A stretch of DNA of 64,000 nt from Paenibacillus sp. KS-LC4 (GCF_036894955.1 NZ_CP145905.1:5374001-5438000); one strand, 5' to 3'. Positions 1 through 9,829 are shown, counted from the first letter of the stretch. Notes: generated by a model from the letters alone, not told the origin. A program made the numbers and translations.

Positions 1-1740
1 GGCTACATCTGCTTGCGCTGATGTTTCTTTATCGAAGCTCGCCGTCGTCTGGCTCAATTGGCTGTTTTGCGCCGTCGTGTCGCTTACCGTTACTGCCAAT
101 GTTTGCGCTGCTCCTGCGCTGAAATTAAACGCGAGGTTCGTCACGCCTACAGACTGCTGTGCCAAATACGATTTACTGATCGTTACCGTGTTGCCGACCA
201 CCGTATAATCTGTTCCCGCTGTTAGCGTCGCTCCTCCATTCGTGATGCTGCTCAGCGTATTGCCGTTCAGCGTCAACGTAACGGCTACATCCGACTGTGC
301 GGATGTTTCTTTATCGAAGCTTGCTGTCGTCTGGCTCAATTGGCTGTTTTGCGGTGTTGTGTCGCTCACCGTTACTGCCAACGTTTGTGCTGCTCCTGCG
401 CTGAAATTAAACGCGAGGTTCGTCACGCCTACAGACTGCTGTGCCAAATACGCTTTGCTGATCGTTACCGTGTTGCCGACCACCGTATAATCTGTTCCCG
501 CTGTTAGCGTCGCTCCTCCATTCGTGATGCTGCTCAGCGTATTCCCGTTCAGCGTCAACGTTACGGCTACATCCGACTGTGCGGATGTTTCTTTATCGAA
601 GCTCGCTGTCGTCTGGCTCAATTGGCTGTTTTGCGGTGTTGTGTCGCTCACCGTTACTGCCAACGTTTGCGCTGCTCCTGCGCTGAAATTAAACGCGAGG
701 TTCGTCACGCCTACAGACTGCTGTGCCAAATACGCTTTGCTGATCGTTACCGTGTTGCCGACCACCGTATAATCTGTTCCCGCTGTCAGCGTCGCTCCTC
801 CATTCGTGATGCTGCTCAGCGTATTGCCGTTCAGCGTCAACGTTACGGCTACATCCGACTGTGCGGATGTTTCTTTATCGAAGCTCGCTGTCGTCTGGCT
901 CAATTGGCTGTTTTGCGGTGTCGTGTCGCTCACCGTTACTGCCAACGTTTGCGCTGCTCCTGCGCTGAAATTAAACGCGAGGTTCGTCACGCCTACAGAC
1001 TGCTGTGCCAAATACGATTTACTGATCGTTACCGTGTTGCCGACCACCGTATAATCTGTTCCCGCTGTTAGCGTCGCTCCTCCATTCGTGATGCTGCTCA
1101 GCGTATTCCCGTTCAGCGTCAACGTTACGGCTACATCTGCTTGCGCTGATGTTTCTTTATCGAAGCTCGCTGTCGTCTGGCTCAATTGGCTGTTTTGCGG
1201 TGTCGTGTCGCTCACCGTTACTGCCAACGTTTGCGCTGCTCCTGCGCTGAAATTAAACGCGAGGTTCGTCACGCCTACAGACTGCTGTGCCAAATAGGCT
1301 TTGCTGATCGTTACCGTGTTGCCGACCACCGTATAATCTGTTCCCGCTGTTAGCGTCGCTCCTCCATTCGTGATGCTGCTCAGCGTATTCCCGTTCAGCG
1401 TCAACGTAACGGCTACATCTGCTTGCGCTGATGTTTCTTTATCGAAGCTCGCTGTTGTCTGGCTCAATTGGCTGTTTTGCGGTGTCGTGTCGCTCACCGT
1501 TACTGCCAACGTTTGCGCTGCTCCTGCGCTGAAATTAAACGCGAGGTTCGTCACGCCTACAGACTGCTGTGCCAAATACGATTTACTGATCGTTACCGTG
1601 TTGCCGACCACCGTATAATCTGTTCCCGCTGTTAGCGTCGCTCCTCCATTCGTGATGCTGCTCAGCGTATTCCCGTTCAGCGTCAACGTTACGGCTACAT
1701 CCGACTGTGCAGATGTTTCTTTATCGAAGCTCGCTGAACC
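1..1740 (-). repeat. Tandem 282-bp coding repeat (X2 modules)
   Basis: A 282-bp unit recurs exactly in register: the segment encoding ASFDKETS recurs near 1730, 1448, 1166, 884, 602, 320 and 38. Copies differ at only a few positions, for example QAD versus QSD after TSA, KSY versus KAY before LAQQ, and one TTAQNS instead of TTPQNS linker. Because copies are this alike at DNA level, the array expanded recently or is homogenised by recombination, and copy number may vary between strains or be misassembled. Confidence 0.95.
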
Positions 1741-3741
1741 TGGTGAGATCGCCGAAGAAGCTGAAACTCCTGTCATCATGACCAGCTTGTTAGGCCCGGA
1801 TACAACAACTTCATTATTGAGGTTCATTAATGCAGCTGCTCTCTTTGAACTATCTAGTGTAGAGGACGCCTGCCAAGTAGCCCCATCATCATTTGAATAA
1901 AAAATGTCCTCAGATTCATAACTGCTATCTGTAAAAAGCCCATAAAGCGTATTGCCTTTCTTTTCCATAAATGTCGAACCACCATATACGAAATAACCAC
2001 CTGTTAAACCAGGAGCAGACCATGTCGCAAGATCCGCACTCGTACGGGTAAACATTTCATAGGTTGATGAATCGAACCCAAGCAAAATATATTTGCTGCC
2101 ATCAAAAATTATATTGGTTACGAAATCGGTTGAATTAGGATAACTGCTATCGTGATTCGTCCAATTTATTCCATCAGTTGAGGTCAGGATTGCAATCTCA
2201 GTCACATTTCCACTGTTATCATTAGCATTTCCAAGAGCAACAAATTGATTATTAATATAAGCAACCGAGGCTAAATAGTTCAACGTATTGGTAGGCAAGG
2301 TCCGCTCAGTCCACGTAACACCGTCCGACGATGTCTCAATCACTGCTCTATTGGCAGAGGATAATTGACCAGCGGTCACAAACACGCCATTTCCATAAGC
2401 AACATCAGTTAAAGTTTCATTGCCAAGCAGGCCAGCTTGCAGGCTCCAGCTTGTACCGTTGCTGGAGGTAGCAAGCATTGTTGCACCGTGATAAGGTCCG
2501 GCAACTGCCACGTACTTGCCATTTCCGTGTGCGACTGCTGTAAAAGCATCTGCAAATCCTGATACACTTTGCTGCGTCCATGCAGAAAGATCATTGGAAG
2601 TCCAAATCCCTCCTTCTCTTCCCAATATTCCAACGGCAATATATTGGGTACCGTCATATATAATTTCATTAAAAGTCCCGCCCCATTTGTAGCTCCAATT
2701 CGAGCCCGTGTCCGAGACGCTTATCCCTTCACTGCCAAACAAAAAATATTTTCCATTTATATAGGAGGCATTCTGATCAACAAACTCTCGTTCAAAAGGC
2801 TGCTGGGTCCAAGTTGTCGCATCTGTAGATGTATAAACAGCGCCATACTTGCTTCCCTCACTGCCGAACAAATAATAATGCGTGCCATCATAAAAGCCTT
2901 GTCTCATTTGGCCGGTTGCATTTACTCCATCTTGCTTAGACGGGGCACCCAGTAAGGTGAAAGTAGAGAGATTGGTAGAGGTCCAGATGTGGCCGCTAAT
3001 ATCAATCATAAAATAACGGTCATTCATCCATTCCATAAAATTGGCTCCATCAGCGGGGGTTGAGGCAGGAGTCATTGGCCGAACGGAAGTCCACGTCGTG
3101 CCATTAGTCGTCGAATAAATTTTGCCTTCCTGACTCGACACAGCGAGGCGCGTCCCATTTTCTCCCACTGTTACTTGAGTGATGGATTTATTTGAAGGTA
3201 ATCCAGTAGGCACAACCGTAGTCCAAGTCGTACCATTAGTAGAGGTAACAAACTTCCCTAGAGAGAGTCCATAAAAAGCTCCAGCCCCATTAAACGTAAA
3301 ATATTCGACATTAGTAATGGTGGAAGAAACCCCTGAGGCCTGCTGTGTCCAATTCACGCCATCCGTGGAGCTCAAAATAACCCCATCAGTACCAACGGCA
3401 ACAAAGACACCATTGCCATAAGCAACGCCATAAAAACTAAAGCTTGCTGGAGCAGATACTCCAGTATAATTAGAATCCGCCCTTGTTTTTACACTTTCCC
3501 AATGATCGGCATCTGTAGATTTAATAATTGCCCCATAAGTCCCAACAGCAACGTACACTCCGTTGCCATAAGCTCCAGCTGCCATGGAATTTGCAGGCAA
3601 CGCTTCCAAGCTCTTCGTCGTGAAGGTGTCCGGCGTAGTGGCTGCATAAATAGAAGGGATACAAACTTGAATCATAAGGAGTAAAGCGAGCATAAAAATT
3701 CCTATTCGCGGCCATTTCGAAGTGTAATGCCTTTTTGTCAT
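1..3741 (-). CDS. Secreted Asp-box/propeller-like protein with tandem X2 modules (3' end off window)
   Basis: I read one uninterrupted frame from an ATG at 3739-3741 to the window edge, 1247 codons without a stop. GGAGG lies 9 nt before the ATG. The N-terminus is a signal peptide (KR-rich start, hydrophobic core, cleavage near YAA at about residue 34). Residues about 35-650 hold many repeats of the type VAVGxxGxIxxSTDGxxW, the Asp-box pattern of sialidase-like beta-propellers. From about residue 670 come tandem 94-residue modules beginning ASFDKETSAQ and containing LNGNTL, GTDYTV and FSAGAAQTLAVTV, which matches the X2 (CBM_X2) immunoglobulin-like domain of secreted carbohydrate-active and adhesive proteins. 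Six full modules are visible and a seventh begins. Role: likely a cell-surface or secreted glycan-binding protein; no catalytic residues were identified. The missing C-terminus might hold SLH domains or more X2 units. The gene diverges from the chemoreceptor at 4211. Confidence 0.88.
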   Translation of the reverse strand, partial: MTKRHYTSKWPRIGIFMLALLLMIQVCIPSIYAATTPDTFTTKSLEALPANSMAAGAYGNGVYVAVGTYGAIIKSTDADHWESVKTRADSNYTGVSAPASFSFYGVAYGNGVFVAVGTDGVILSSTDGVNWTQQASGVSSTITNVEYFTFNGAGAFYGLSLGKFVTSTNGTTWTTVVPTGLPSNKSITQVTVGENGTRLAVSSQEGKIYSTTNGTTWTSVRPMTPASTPADGANFMEWMNDRYFMIDISGHIWTSTNLSTFTLLGAPSKQDGVNATGQMRQGFYDGTHYYLFGSEGSKYGAVYTSTDATTWTQQPFEREFVDQNASYINGKYFLFGSEGISVSDTGSNWSYKWGGTFNEIIYDGTQYIAVGILGREGGIWTSNDLSAWTQQSVSGFADAFTAVAHGNGKYVAVAGPYHGATMLATSSNGTSWSLQAGLLGNETLTDVAYGNGVFVTAGQLSSANRAVIETSSDGVTWTERTLPTNTLNYLASVAYINNQFVALGNANDNSGNVTEIAILTSTDGINWTNHDSSYPNSTDFVTNIIFDGSKYILLGFDSSTYEMFTRTSADLATWSAPGLTGGYFVYGGSTFMEKKGNTLYGLFTDSSYESEDIFYSNDDGATWQASSTLDSSKRAAALMNLNNEVVVSGPNKLVMMTGVSASSAISPGSASFDKETSAQSDVAVTLTLNGNTLSSITNGGATLTAGTDYTVVGNTVTISKSYLAQQSVGVTNLAFNFSAGAAQTLAVTVSDTTPQNSQLSQTTASFDKETSAQADVAVTLTLNGNTLSSITNGGATLTAGTDYTVVGNTVTISKAYLAQQSVGVTNLAFNFSAGAAQTLAVTVSDTTPQNSQLSQTTASFDKETSAQADVAVTLTLNGNTLSSITNGGATLTAGTDYTVVGNTVTISKSYLAQQSVGVTNLAFNFSAGAAQTLAVTVSDTTPQNSQLSQTTASFDKETSAQSDVAVTLTLNGNTLSSITNGGATLTAGTDYTVVGNTVTISKAYLAQQSVGVTNLAFNFSAGAAQTLAVTVSDTTPQNSQLSQTTASFDKETSAQSDVAVTLTLNGNTLSSITNGGATLTAGTDYTVVGNTVTISKAYLAQQSVGVTNLAFNFSAGAAQTLAVTVSDTTPQNSQLSQTTASFDKETSAQSDVAVTLTLNGNTLSSITNGGATLTAGTDYTVVGNTVTISKSYLAQQSVGVTNLAFNFSAGAAQTLAVTVSDTTAQNSQLSQTTASFDKETSAQADVA

Positions 3742-4210
3742 AGCTAAATGCCTCCAGAATTTTATTAAGTTGCTGTCTATGTCTTGCAAACCCTTTCAAT
3801 ACCCGATACGATATATACTGGCTTTTATAACCTGTCGAACCTCCCCTTTTATGCCTCATTTACACCGCCTTAGATGACGCCCCCAATAGCTTCTGTGCCA
3901 AAACTGAGTCTGAAAATGTCTAGCTGTAAATAAATTCGACAAATTATAACATATCCCTCCAATAAAATGACGAATTTAGACCTAAATTTTCATCAAAATG
4001 TGTCGAATCCTCAATCGAGCATAAACCGTAACTGGCAAGGCTTTAACAAAGAAAAGAACCTCGCATTTTTCATTTCTTATCCACCTCTTTCACCATACCG
4101 CTTCGACATATTTTTTTAAAAACACTGTATAAAATCGTTACGGAAATCGTAATTCACACCGATATATACTACATGTTAGGTTAACTTTTTAAAAAAGAGG
4201 GCGGGATTTT
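3742..4210. promoter_or_regulatory. Divergent intergenic region with four Spo0A-like boxes
   Basis: This 469-bp gap separates the X2 protein from the chemoreceptor. The heptamer TGTCGAA (core of the Spo0A 0A box) occurs at 3833-3839 and 4001-4007 on the plus strand and, as TTCGACA, at 3935-3941 and 4102-4108. The 3935 site reads TTTGTCGAA on the minus strand, close to the full 0A consensus. Chance expectation for this heptamer on both strands of a region this size is about 0.06. ACCGATAT at 4158-4165 is one base from a sigma-D minus-10, but I found no TAAA at the right distance. Confidence 0.55.
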
Positions 4211-5941
4211 ATGTTAAAACTACCTTTACGCTGGCGGCTTGCTCTGCTTGCTGCAATTCCGCTTATTGCGTATGTGTTGTCGAGCTTGTATTACCTAAAC
4301 GGTCAGCAGCAAATGGTTCGTACGATGACAACACAGATTTATGACACATCCACTCAGGTCAGTTCACTTATTTTGAATGCAGACCGCGACATGTATCAAG
4401 CCTATCAAGCGTATTTAAAAGTGGAGTCCGGTACGTTAAACGCGACTGAAGTGGATGAAGCACGCAAAGATCTGGCCGATAATATTGCTCAGGTAGCCGA
4501 ACGTGTTGGAAAAGCAACCGTTATTATTGAAGCGCAATCTTTGCAAACATTGGCTTATGGTGAGTCTGGCCGCACGATTGAGGACATTTTGGGGCAATTC
4601 CAGCCAAAATATGAATTTTGGTCCTCTGCTGCCGTACAGGCCGCTGCCGGAGATCAGCACCAGTTCCGCAATGCCGAAATTGACGACGCTTTTAAAGACA
4701 GCCGCTCCGGTATTAACGAGATTGTAGATAGCTTAGACATGCATGCGGAGCTGACGATTGCGGCAATCAACAAGCAAGTAGATCAAAATCGACTTGTTGC
4801 ATTCATAACGATTACTTTAGTTACGCTTCTTCTAGTCATTGTTGTTATCATCACCGTCCGTCAAATTATGCGGACTGTCCGCATGATCGTTGCTAAATCC
4901 AATCAAGTGGCAGCAGGAGATTTAACGGTACAGCGCGATGAAAATCCTGGGAAGGACGAGCTTGGCCGGATTTCAGCAGCCGTCGATCATATGATTGACA
5001 CGATGCGCAAGCTGATTGCCGGCATTTCGGAGTCTTCCGTCGAGGTAAGCGCAGCTTCCTCCCAGCTAACGGCTGCATCGCAGGAATCGACCGAGGCCGC
5101 AGAGCATACTGCGATTCGGATTCAAGAGGTTGCTCAAAGCTCAATGGTTCAAGCTAGAACGGCGCAGGAAACATCCCGTGCAATTGAAGAAATGGCGGTT
5201 GGCATTCAGCGTATTGCCGAAAATACAACTTCCATTGCCATACATTCCTCTGAAACGTCAGAGCAAACCGAGCAAAGCCAACAGGCGCTCGCTGCGCTCA
5301 TCACACAGATGGAGGATGTTCGTTCCGTCATTACGAAGCTGTCGGAAAGCATTCAGTCTCTTGAGCATCGCTCGCAGCAAATCGGCAAAATCGCTCAAAA
5401 TATTACCGCATTCGCCGGTCAAACGAATATTTTGTCGCTGAATGCCTCCATTGAGGCGGCACGGGCAGGAGAACAAGGCAAAGGCTTCGCCGTAGTTGCA
5501 GAGGAAATCCGCAAGCTGGCTGCGGCTTCGCTGGAATCAGCGGAAGGCATTAATACGCTCGTAGCTGGCACTCGCAGTGAGATTGCTAGTGCAGCGGGCT
5601 TTATGGCGACAACCGTTCAAGAGGTCGCAAATGGCGGCGGCCAGCTGAAGATTGTGCAGGAGAGGCTTGATGCTATCTCTATCGCGATTGAGCAAATTGC
5701 GAATCAGCTCCATGATAATTCAGCCATTGCAGAGCAATTATCCGCAGGCTCACAGCAAATTAGCGCTTCAACAGAATCAGCTGCAGCTGGCGCTGCCTCC
5801 AATTTAGAGAAAACAGATGATGTGGCGGCGGCAACGGAGGAACAGCTGGCACAGATGGAGCATATCGCGGCATCGGCACAAGCACTGAATCGCATTGTTA
5901 GCGATTTGGAAACAGCTATTTCCGCATTTAAAGTGAGCTGA
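4211..5941 (+). CDS. Methyl-accepting chemotaxis protein
   Basis: A 576-residue transmembrane chemoreceptor that passes ligand signals to CheA/CheW. TM1 is about residues 9-29, followed by an extracellular helical sensor domain of about 165 residues (four-helix-bundle type, no Cache signature seen), TM2 about 194-217, a HAMP domain to about 270, and a long coiled-coil signalling domain. The conserved hairpin tip is visible as RAGEQGKGFAVVAEEIRKLA near residue 418. A weak RBS, AGAGGG, lies about 10 nt before the ATG. Ligand cannot be inferred. Its upstream region carries Spo0A-like boxes shared with the divergent surface protein. A strong convergent terminator follows. Confidence 0.95.
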   Translation: MLKLPLRWRLALLAAIPLIAYVLSSLYYLNGQQQMVRTMTTQIYDTSTQVSSLILNADRDMYQAYQAYLKVESGTLNATEVDEARKDLADNIAQVAERVGKATVIIEAQSLQTLAYGESGRTIEDILGQFQPKYEFWSSAAVQAAAGDQHQFRNAEIDDAFKDSRSGINEIVDSLDMHAELTIAAINKQVDQNRLVAFITITLVTLLLVIVVIITVRQIMRTVRMIVAKSNQVAAGDLTVQRDENPGKDELGRISAAVDHMIDTMRKLIAGISESSVEVSAASSQLTAASQESTEAAEHTAIRIQEVAQSSMVQARTAQETSRAIEEMAVGIQRIAENTTSIAIHSSETSEQTEQSQQALAALITQMEDVRSVITKLSESIQSLEHRSQQIGKIAQNITAFAGQTNILSLNASIEAARAGEQGKGFAVVAEEIRKLAAASLESAEGINTLVAGTRSEIASAAGFMATTVQEVANGGGQLKIVQERLDAISIAIEQIANQLHDNSAIAEQLSAGSQQISASTESAAAGAASNLEKTDDVAAATEEQLAQMEHIAASAQALNRIVSDLETAISAFKVS

Positions 5942-5965
5942 CAAAGGCATCAGGTATCGCCCTCC

Positions 5966-6000
5966 TCTCGTCGGCAAAGCTACCGTTTCGAGGGTAAAAT
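5966..6000. repeat. Dispersed palindromic element, partial copy A
   Basis: Contains CGGCAAAGCTACCGTTT, the right half of the element described at 57936-57990. The left half is degenerate here. It lies downstream of the chemoreceptor stop codon, like copies C and D, which touch stop codons. Confidence 0.5.
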
Positions 6001-6002
6001 AA

Positions 6003-6044
6003 AAGAGCAAGGCTTCCAAGGCGAAGCCAGGAAGCCTTGCTCTT
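6003..6044. terminator. Bidirectional rho-independent terminator
   Basis: A 15-bp perfect stem, AAGAGCAAGGCTTCC with GGAAGCCTTGCTCTT, surrounds a 12-nt loop and sits between the convergent genes ending at 5941 and 6053. A-rich sequence on the left serves the minus strand and T-rich sequence on the right serves the plus strand. Confidence 0.9.
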
Positions 6045-6052
6045 CTCATTTT

Positions 6053-9000
6053 CTACTGCTCTTGCAGAAGCTTGGCGACAATCGTCGCTATTTCAGCACG
6101 ATTAATTGATTGCTCCGGCTTGATAGAACCATCCTTATAACCGCTGATCAGACCATGCTCTGCCAAAGCTTGAACCGCTTCGGCTGCCCAAGCAGAGATG
6201 CTCTCGCTATCCTTGAAGCTGCCTTCGCCACTTGCCGTGCCAGCAGCAAGCTGCCCCTTAATCGCACGGTACAAAATTACAAAAGCCTCCTCGCGGGTAA
6301 TTTCCTGATTCGGCTTAAAGCTGCCGTCAGCAAATCCGCTCACAATTCCTTCATTAACCAATGCATTTACCGAGCCTGCATACCAAGCTCCTTCCGACAC
6401 ATCGCTAAATTTCGATGAGCCGGCAGCCGTGTCCAGCTTCAGCAGACGGAAAATAATCGTCATAAATTCGGCGCGCTTCATCTTTTTGTCCGGCTGGAAC
6501 GTACCGTCTGGATATCCTTTCATAATACCCTGAGCCGTAAGCTTGCCAATTGCCGCTCCTGCCCAATGATTGCTTACATCCGGGAATGCTGGCGGATTCG
6601 TTCCTGTTCCTGGATTCGTTCCCGGTTCTGTTCCTGTTCCTGGCGTAGTTCCTGAATTCGACCCATTGCTCGATCCGCTTCCCGAGCCCGAGCCTGAATT
6701 GCTGCCAGACCCCGAGCCTGGATTCGTTCCTGGGTTTGTCCCCGTATCCGTACCGCCACCGCTGCTTGCTTTAGCAGGAACGATAACAGAACGGACAATG
6801 ACAGCGCTGGACTGATCCGATAACCGCGTCACTTCAAGCTCCAATTGAACCGTTGTTGCTTGCTCTGGCGGTGTAATCGTACCATCAGTACCAACCACCG
6901 CACTGTTAGAGGATTTGATCTTCACTGTGAAGCCTTCTGGAGCTTCCGGCAGCATCAGTTGTACCGCACCTTGCGCTGGTGCCGCTATTTCGCCCAGACG
7001 ATTTGCCGCCTGAGCGGCCGTTTGCTCCTTAGCGACAATCATAATCCAGCTAATTTGCGGATCAGGAGCGCCATTAACCGCCCTGCGAACCGTCAGTGCA
7101 AGCTTCCCATCAGTTACATTCACGTCTTCGTAGCCAAGCACATCACGCGCAGCACTGAATGCATAGCTATTTGTTTTAATTTCATCATTAATAATAATAT
7201 GTGCTTTGCGATTGCCAGAAGTATATTGCGACCATGGGTCGTAAAGACCTACAAATACATCATATTCGCCATTTGCAATATCAAAGCGATAGGACAAATC
7301 ATCGCCCGATCCAGACTTTAAGTAACGCAGCGATGCGAATAGATCGCCGCTTTCTGTGCCAGAGCTCGATGTTACATCTCCCACATAACCCCAATTTTGA
7401 CCATTATCCGGATCATATTTCTGGTCGATTGCTTCTTTATTAATAAGCGTATCTTCCATGTAGGAAATCATGTCGTTATAATCGGCTGTTGCCGCTCCTC
7501 CCGCATGAACGAAATAAGCGCTGCGATCAGGAACCACATAAATTTTATGTTCAATTGTTTTGCTGCTCGCCCCGCTAAGCGTGCCCTTTAGCGTCACAAT
7601 GCCAGGCTTAGCGAATAGCTCCGGCGTTGCATTCCAAGTAATTGCAGCCGTCGTTTGCAAACCGCCAGACAACGTAATTTGCACTGTATCTGGCAGTGCG
7701 GGCACTTTGCCTATCGAGGTCTGCGAAGGCAAAGGCGTATCAATCGTAATACGTCCCATAGCGTTCAGCTCATCCAGCGTCCATTCATCGCGCCAGCGAA
7801 GCGCGATTTCATCATTTTGACCAAATTCGATTGGCAGCCAAATGTAACGCGAATTTTTCAAATCATTTTTGTCCCAGCGATCGCCCATGTAGAGGAATTT
7901 ACCCGCTGCTGGATCAATCGGAAGAACGTGCGTGCTTTGCGAGGCAAACGTCGTACTGCTTCCTGGTGCTACATCGCGCATTGGCTTCCATTCACCGAAA
8001 ATATTATCGGCAACCGTATATTTCCCAAGGTTCGGGTCCCATCCAGTAGCGCCAGAGGTGATCATATAATATTTGCCCTGATATTTGAACAGGGCAGGCG
8101 CTTCCCGCTGTCCTCCCGGAAATACCCGAACGTAATCGACACCATATTCGGCTTTGTACACGGTATCGCGCTCGACATTGCCGTCTTTATGCCAGCCGAC
8201 AATATCGGTATATTCCTCGTTTAGCTTGGAAATGTACATCGTCATATTTTCCTCACTGGAATAGACGAGGTAAGCTGTGCCGTCATCATCCTTGAACAGC
8301 GTCATATCCCGCGCCATGCCCGGCTGGTTAGGCTGTCCATTGTAGGCAGCATCCGCAGGAGCACGATCCATTCGGTGGCTTTCGCCGTAAACGAACGGTC
8401 CTGTTGGCGAATCGCTCAGCGCATAGCCTGCCTCCGCCTTCGCATAGTTGGCTGTTGACGTTTCTGATGGGCCATCCGTATGCATCCACATCACGTATTT
8501 TCCAGTAGCATCATTGTAAATAACCTTTGGACGCTCGATAATGCGATCCGTCCCAATATCGTTCAAAATGCTGGCTTGATCCGTTCTGCCTGCATAAAGC
8601 TGAGAGATGAGCGGGTCATTCGTAAAATCATCCATCGACCCAATCGCAGTCAATGCCAGACCATGATCCTCCCAATTGTATAAGTCAGTTGAGGAGTAAA
8701 CCCGAACGCCGCGGGCTGGCAAGTAGCCATTGGTCTTATCCTCACCATACCAATAATATTTTTGCGTATGCTCATCATAGATAATGCCGCCGCCATGCGC
8801 CTGAATAAGCGCACCGCTCGTATCATTCCACACCTTGCCTGGCTTAAACGACGTATTCGGCACATCCAGCGATAGCTGAGCAAGCGCCGTATTAAGCAAA
8901 GCGATAGCCGAGCGAATCTGCTCCTGCACCGCCGGATCTTGAATGTCTGTGCCATTTGCAGACAGCGTATCGAATACACTCTCCGCATTCGTAATTGCAT

Positions 9001-9775
9001 CGTTCAGCACCTGTATGCTGTAGCGTGTGTATTTCGCATCAGCCGCTTCGATTTTCGCTTCGTCCAGCTTATCTCCGAGGTCGGACAAAGGAATCGTGAC
9101 ATTCAGACGGATAATAATATAGCTGATCATTGGATCATTATAATTGCTTAATCCCGCAGTAGCTGGCCCTTGAACGCGAACCTGCATTTCATTTCCTGTC
9201 AGCCTTAAATTGCGGTAAGTTACTTCCTTTACGGCATCATATTCTCCAATAGCCGTTTCACCGAAGAGATTCGTCCCGTTCACAACCATATTGACGCTGC
9301 GACCGCTCCATGGATTTTTGAACCCAAACGTAATATCATAGCTGTCTTCTGGCAGCTCAAATTTGTATTCAATCGCCTTATCCCTTACTTGCGAGCCGTT
9401 ATAATAACGGAGCGTACCCAGCTTCGTTGAAGCATCGCCTGTTCTCGCAGCTGATGTAGTCGTTACTAACCCCCATTTTTTTCCGGTTACCGCATCTACC
9501 CCATAAACCTGCTCAGTTACGGAGGAATACAGTCCAAACTTATCAGTGCCTTCAACTGTAGATGGGGTTGTATCCCCTGCATTCACAAAATAAAGAATAT
9601 AGTCATTATCCTTCAATTCCTGCTCGGTAAAATCATCACGTACCGCTGTGCTCACACCAGTCAAATTATTTCCGTTTTGCTGATCATTAGCCGCATAGGC
9701 AGGAACAGCAGATACGAGCATGGATAGGACCAGTAGACAAGAGCATGCGGCCGAAAGCCATTTTCGCTTATTCAC
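6053..9775 (-). CDS. SLH-anchored GH43 glycosidase (exo-galactanase-like)
   Basis: A 1240-residue secreted, cell-wall-anchored glycosidase. I chose the GTG at 9773-9775 because GAGAGGGGA lies about 10 nt upstream and the signal peptide (NKRKW, hydrophobic core, AYAA cleavage) starts there; a longer frame to 9850 lacks support. Order of parts: signal peptide 1-28; malectin-like carbohydrate-binding domain about 35-215; helical linker about 220-290; GH43 five-bladed propeller about 305-610, starting PGKVWNDTSGALIQAHGGG, which resembles GH43 exo-beta-1,3-galactanases; Ig-like domain about 630-700; second malectin-like domain about 705-870; a Gly/Ser/Thr/Pro linker; and three SLH repeats at the C-terminus (FPDVSNHWA, FSDVSEGAWYA, FKDSESISAWA) that bind pyruvylated wall polymer. 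Substrate is inferred from family resemblance only. A promoter and a downstream cre precede it. Confidence 0.9.
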   Translation of the reverse strand: MNKRKWLSAACSCLLVLSMLVSAVPAYAANDQQNGNNLTGVSTAVRDDFTEQELKDNDYILYFVNAGDTTPSTVEGTDKFGLYSSVTEQVYGVDAVTGKKWGLVTTTSAARTGDASTKLGTLRYYNGSQVRDKAIEYKFELPEDSYDITFGFKNPWSGRSVNMVVNGTNLFGETAIGEYDAVKEVTYRNLRLTGNEMQVRVQGPATAGLSNYNDPMISYIIIRLNVTIPLSDLGDKLDEAKIEAADAKYTRYSIQVLNDAITNAESVFDTLSANGTDIQDPAVQEQIRSAIALLNTALAQLSLDVPNTSFKPGKVWNDTSGALIQAHGGGIIYDEHTQKYYWYGEDKTNGYLPARGVRVYSSTDLYNWEDHGLALTAIGSMDDFTNDPLISQLYAGRTDQASILNDIGTDRIIERPKVIYNDATGKYVMWMHTDGPSETSTANYAKAEAGYALSDSPTGPFVYGESHRMDRAPADAAYNGQPNQPGMARDMTLFKDDDGTAYLVYSSEENMTMYISKLNEEYTDIVGWHKDGNVERDTVYKAEYGVDYVRVFPGGQREAPALFKYQGKYYMITSGATGWDPNLGKYTVADNIFGEWKPMRDVAPGSSTTFASQSTHVLPIDPAAGKFLYMGDRWDKNDLKNSRYIWLPIEFGQNDEIALRWRDEWTLDELNAMGRITIDTPLPSQTSIGKVPALPDTVQITLSGGLQTTAAITWNATPELFAKPGIVTLKGTLSGASSKTIEHKIYVVPDRSAYFVHAGGAATADYNDMISYMEDTLINKEAIDQKYDPDNGQNWGYVGDVTSSSGTESGDLFASLRYLKSGSGDDLSYRFDIANGEYDVFVGLYDPWSQYTSGNRKAHIIINDEIKTNSYAFSAARDVLGYEDVNVTDGKLALTVRRAVNGAPDPQISWIMIVAKEQTAAQAANRLGEIAAPAQGAVQLMLPEAPEGFTVKIKSSNSAVVGTDGTITPPEQATTVQLELEVTRLSDQSSAVIVRSVIVPAKASSGGGTDTGTNPGTNPGSGSGSNSGSGSGSGSSNGSNSGTTPGTGTEPGTNPGTGTNPPAFPDVSNHWAGAAIGKLTAQGIMKGYPDGTFQPDKKMKRAEFMTIIFRLLKLDTAAGSSKFSDVSEGAWYAGSVNALVNEGIVSGFADGSFKPNQEITREEAFVILYRAIKGQLAAGTASGEGSFKDSESISAWAAEAVQALAEHGLISGYKDGSIKPEQSINRAEIATIVAKLLQEQ

Positions 9776-9815
9776 TGCGATAAATCCCCTCTCTGTATAT
9801 AGATCACCCCAGCCA

Positions 9816-9829
9816 TGTATGCGTTTGCA
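9816..9829 (-). promoter_or_regulatory. cre (CcpA) site in the GH43 leader
   Basis: TGTATGCGTTTGCA matches the cre consensus TGNAANCGNTNNCA at all but one fixed position. It lies about 20-33 nt downstream of the predicted transcription start, a position known for CcpA roadblock repression. Confidence 0.65.

Noticed and set aside
1..1740. Regular repeats suggesting a CRISPR array or satellite
   Set aside because: The period is 282 bp with coding constraint and no short repeat/spacer alternation; translation gives X2 modules.
242..1900. A series of about 82-residue plus-strand open frames repeating every 282 bp
   Set aside because: They are shadows of the X2 repeat array read on the opposite strand, where a single frame is open for the whole region with a clear signal peptide and RBS.
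3521..3859. 112-residue minus-strand frame upstream of the X2 protein
   Set aside because: Different frame from the X2 protein gene it overlaps, no RBS and no recognisable domain.
4130..4165. Sigma-D promoter for the chemoreceptor
   Set aside because: ACCGATAT is close to the minus-10, but the nearest TAAA is 24 nt away instead of about 15, so I do not call it.
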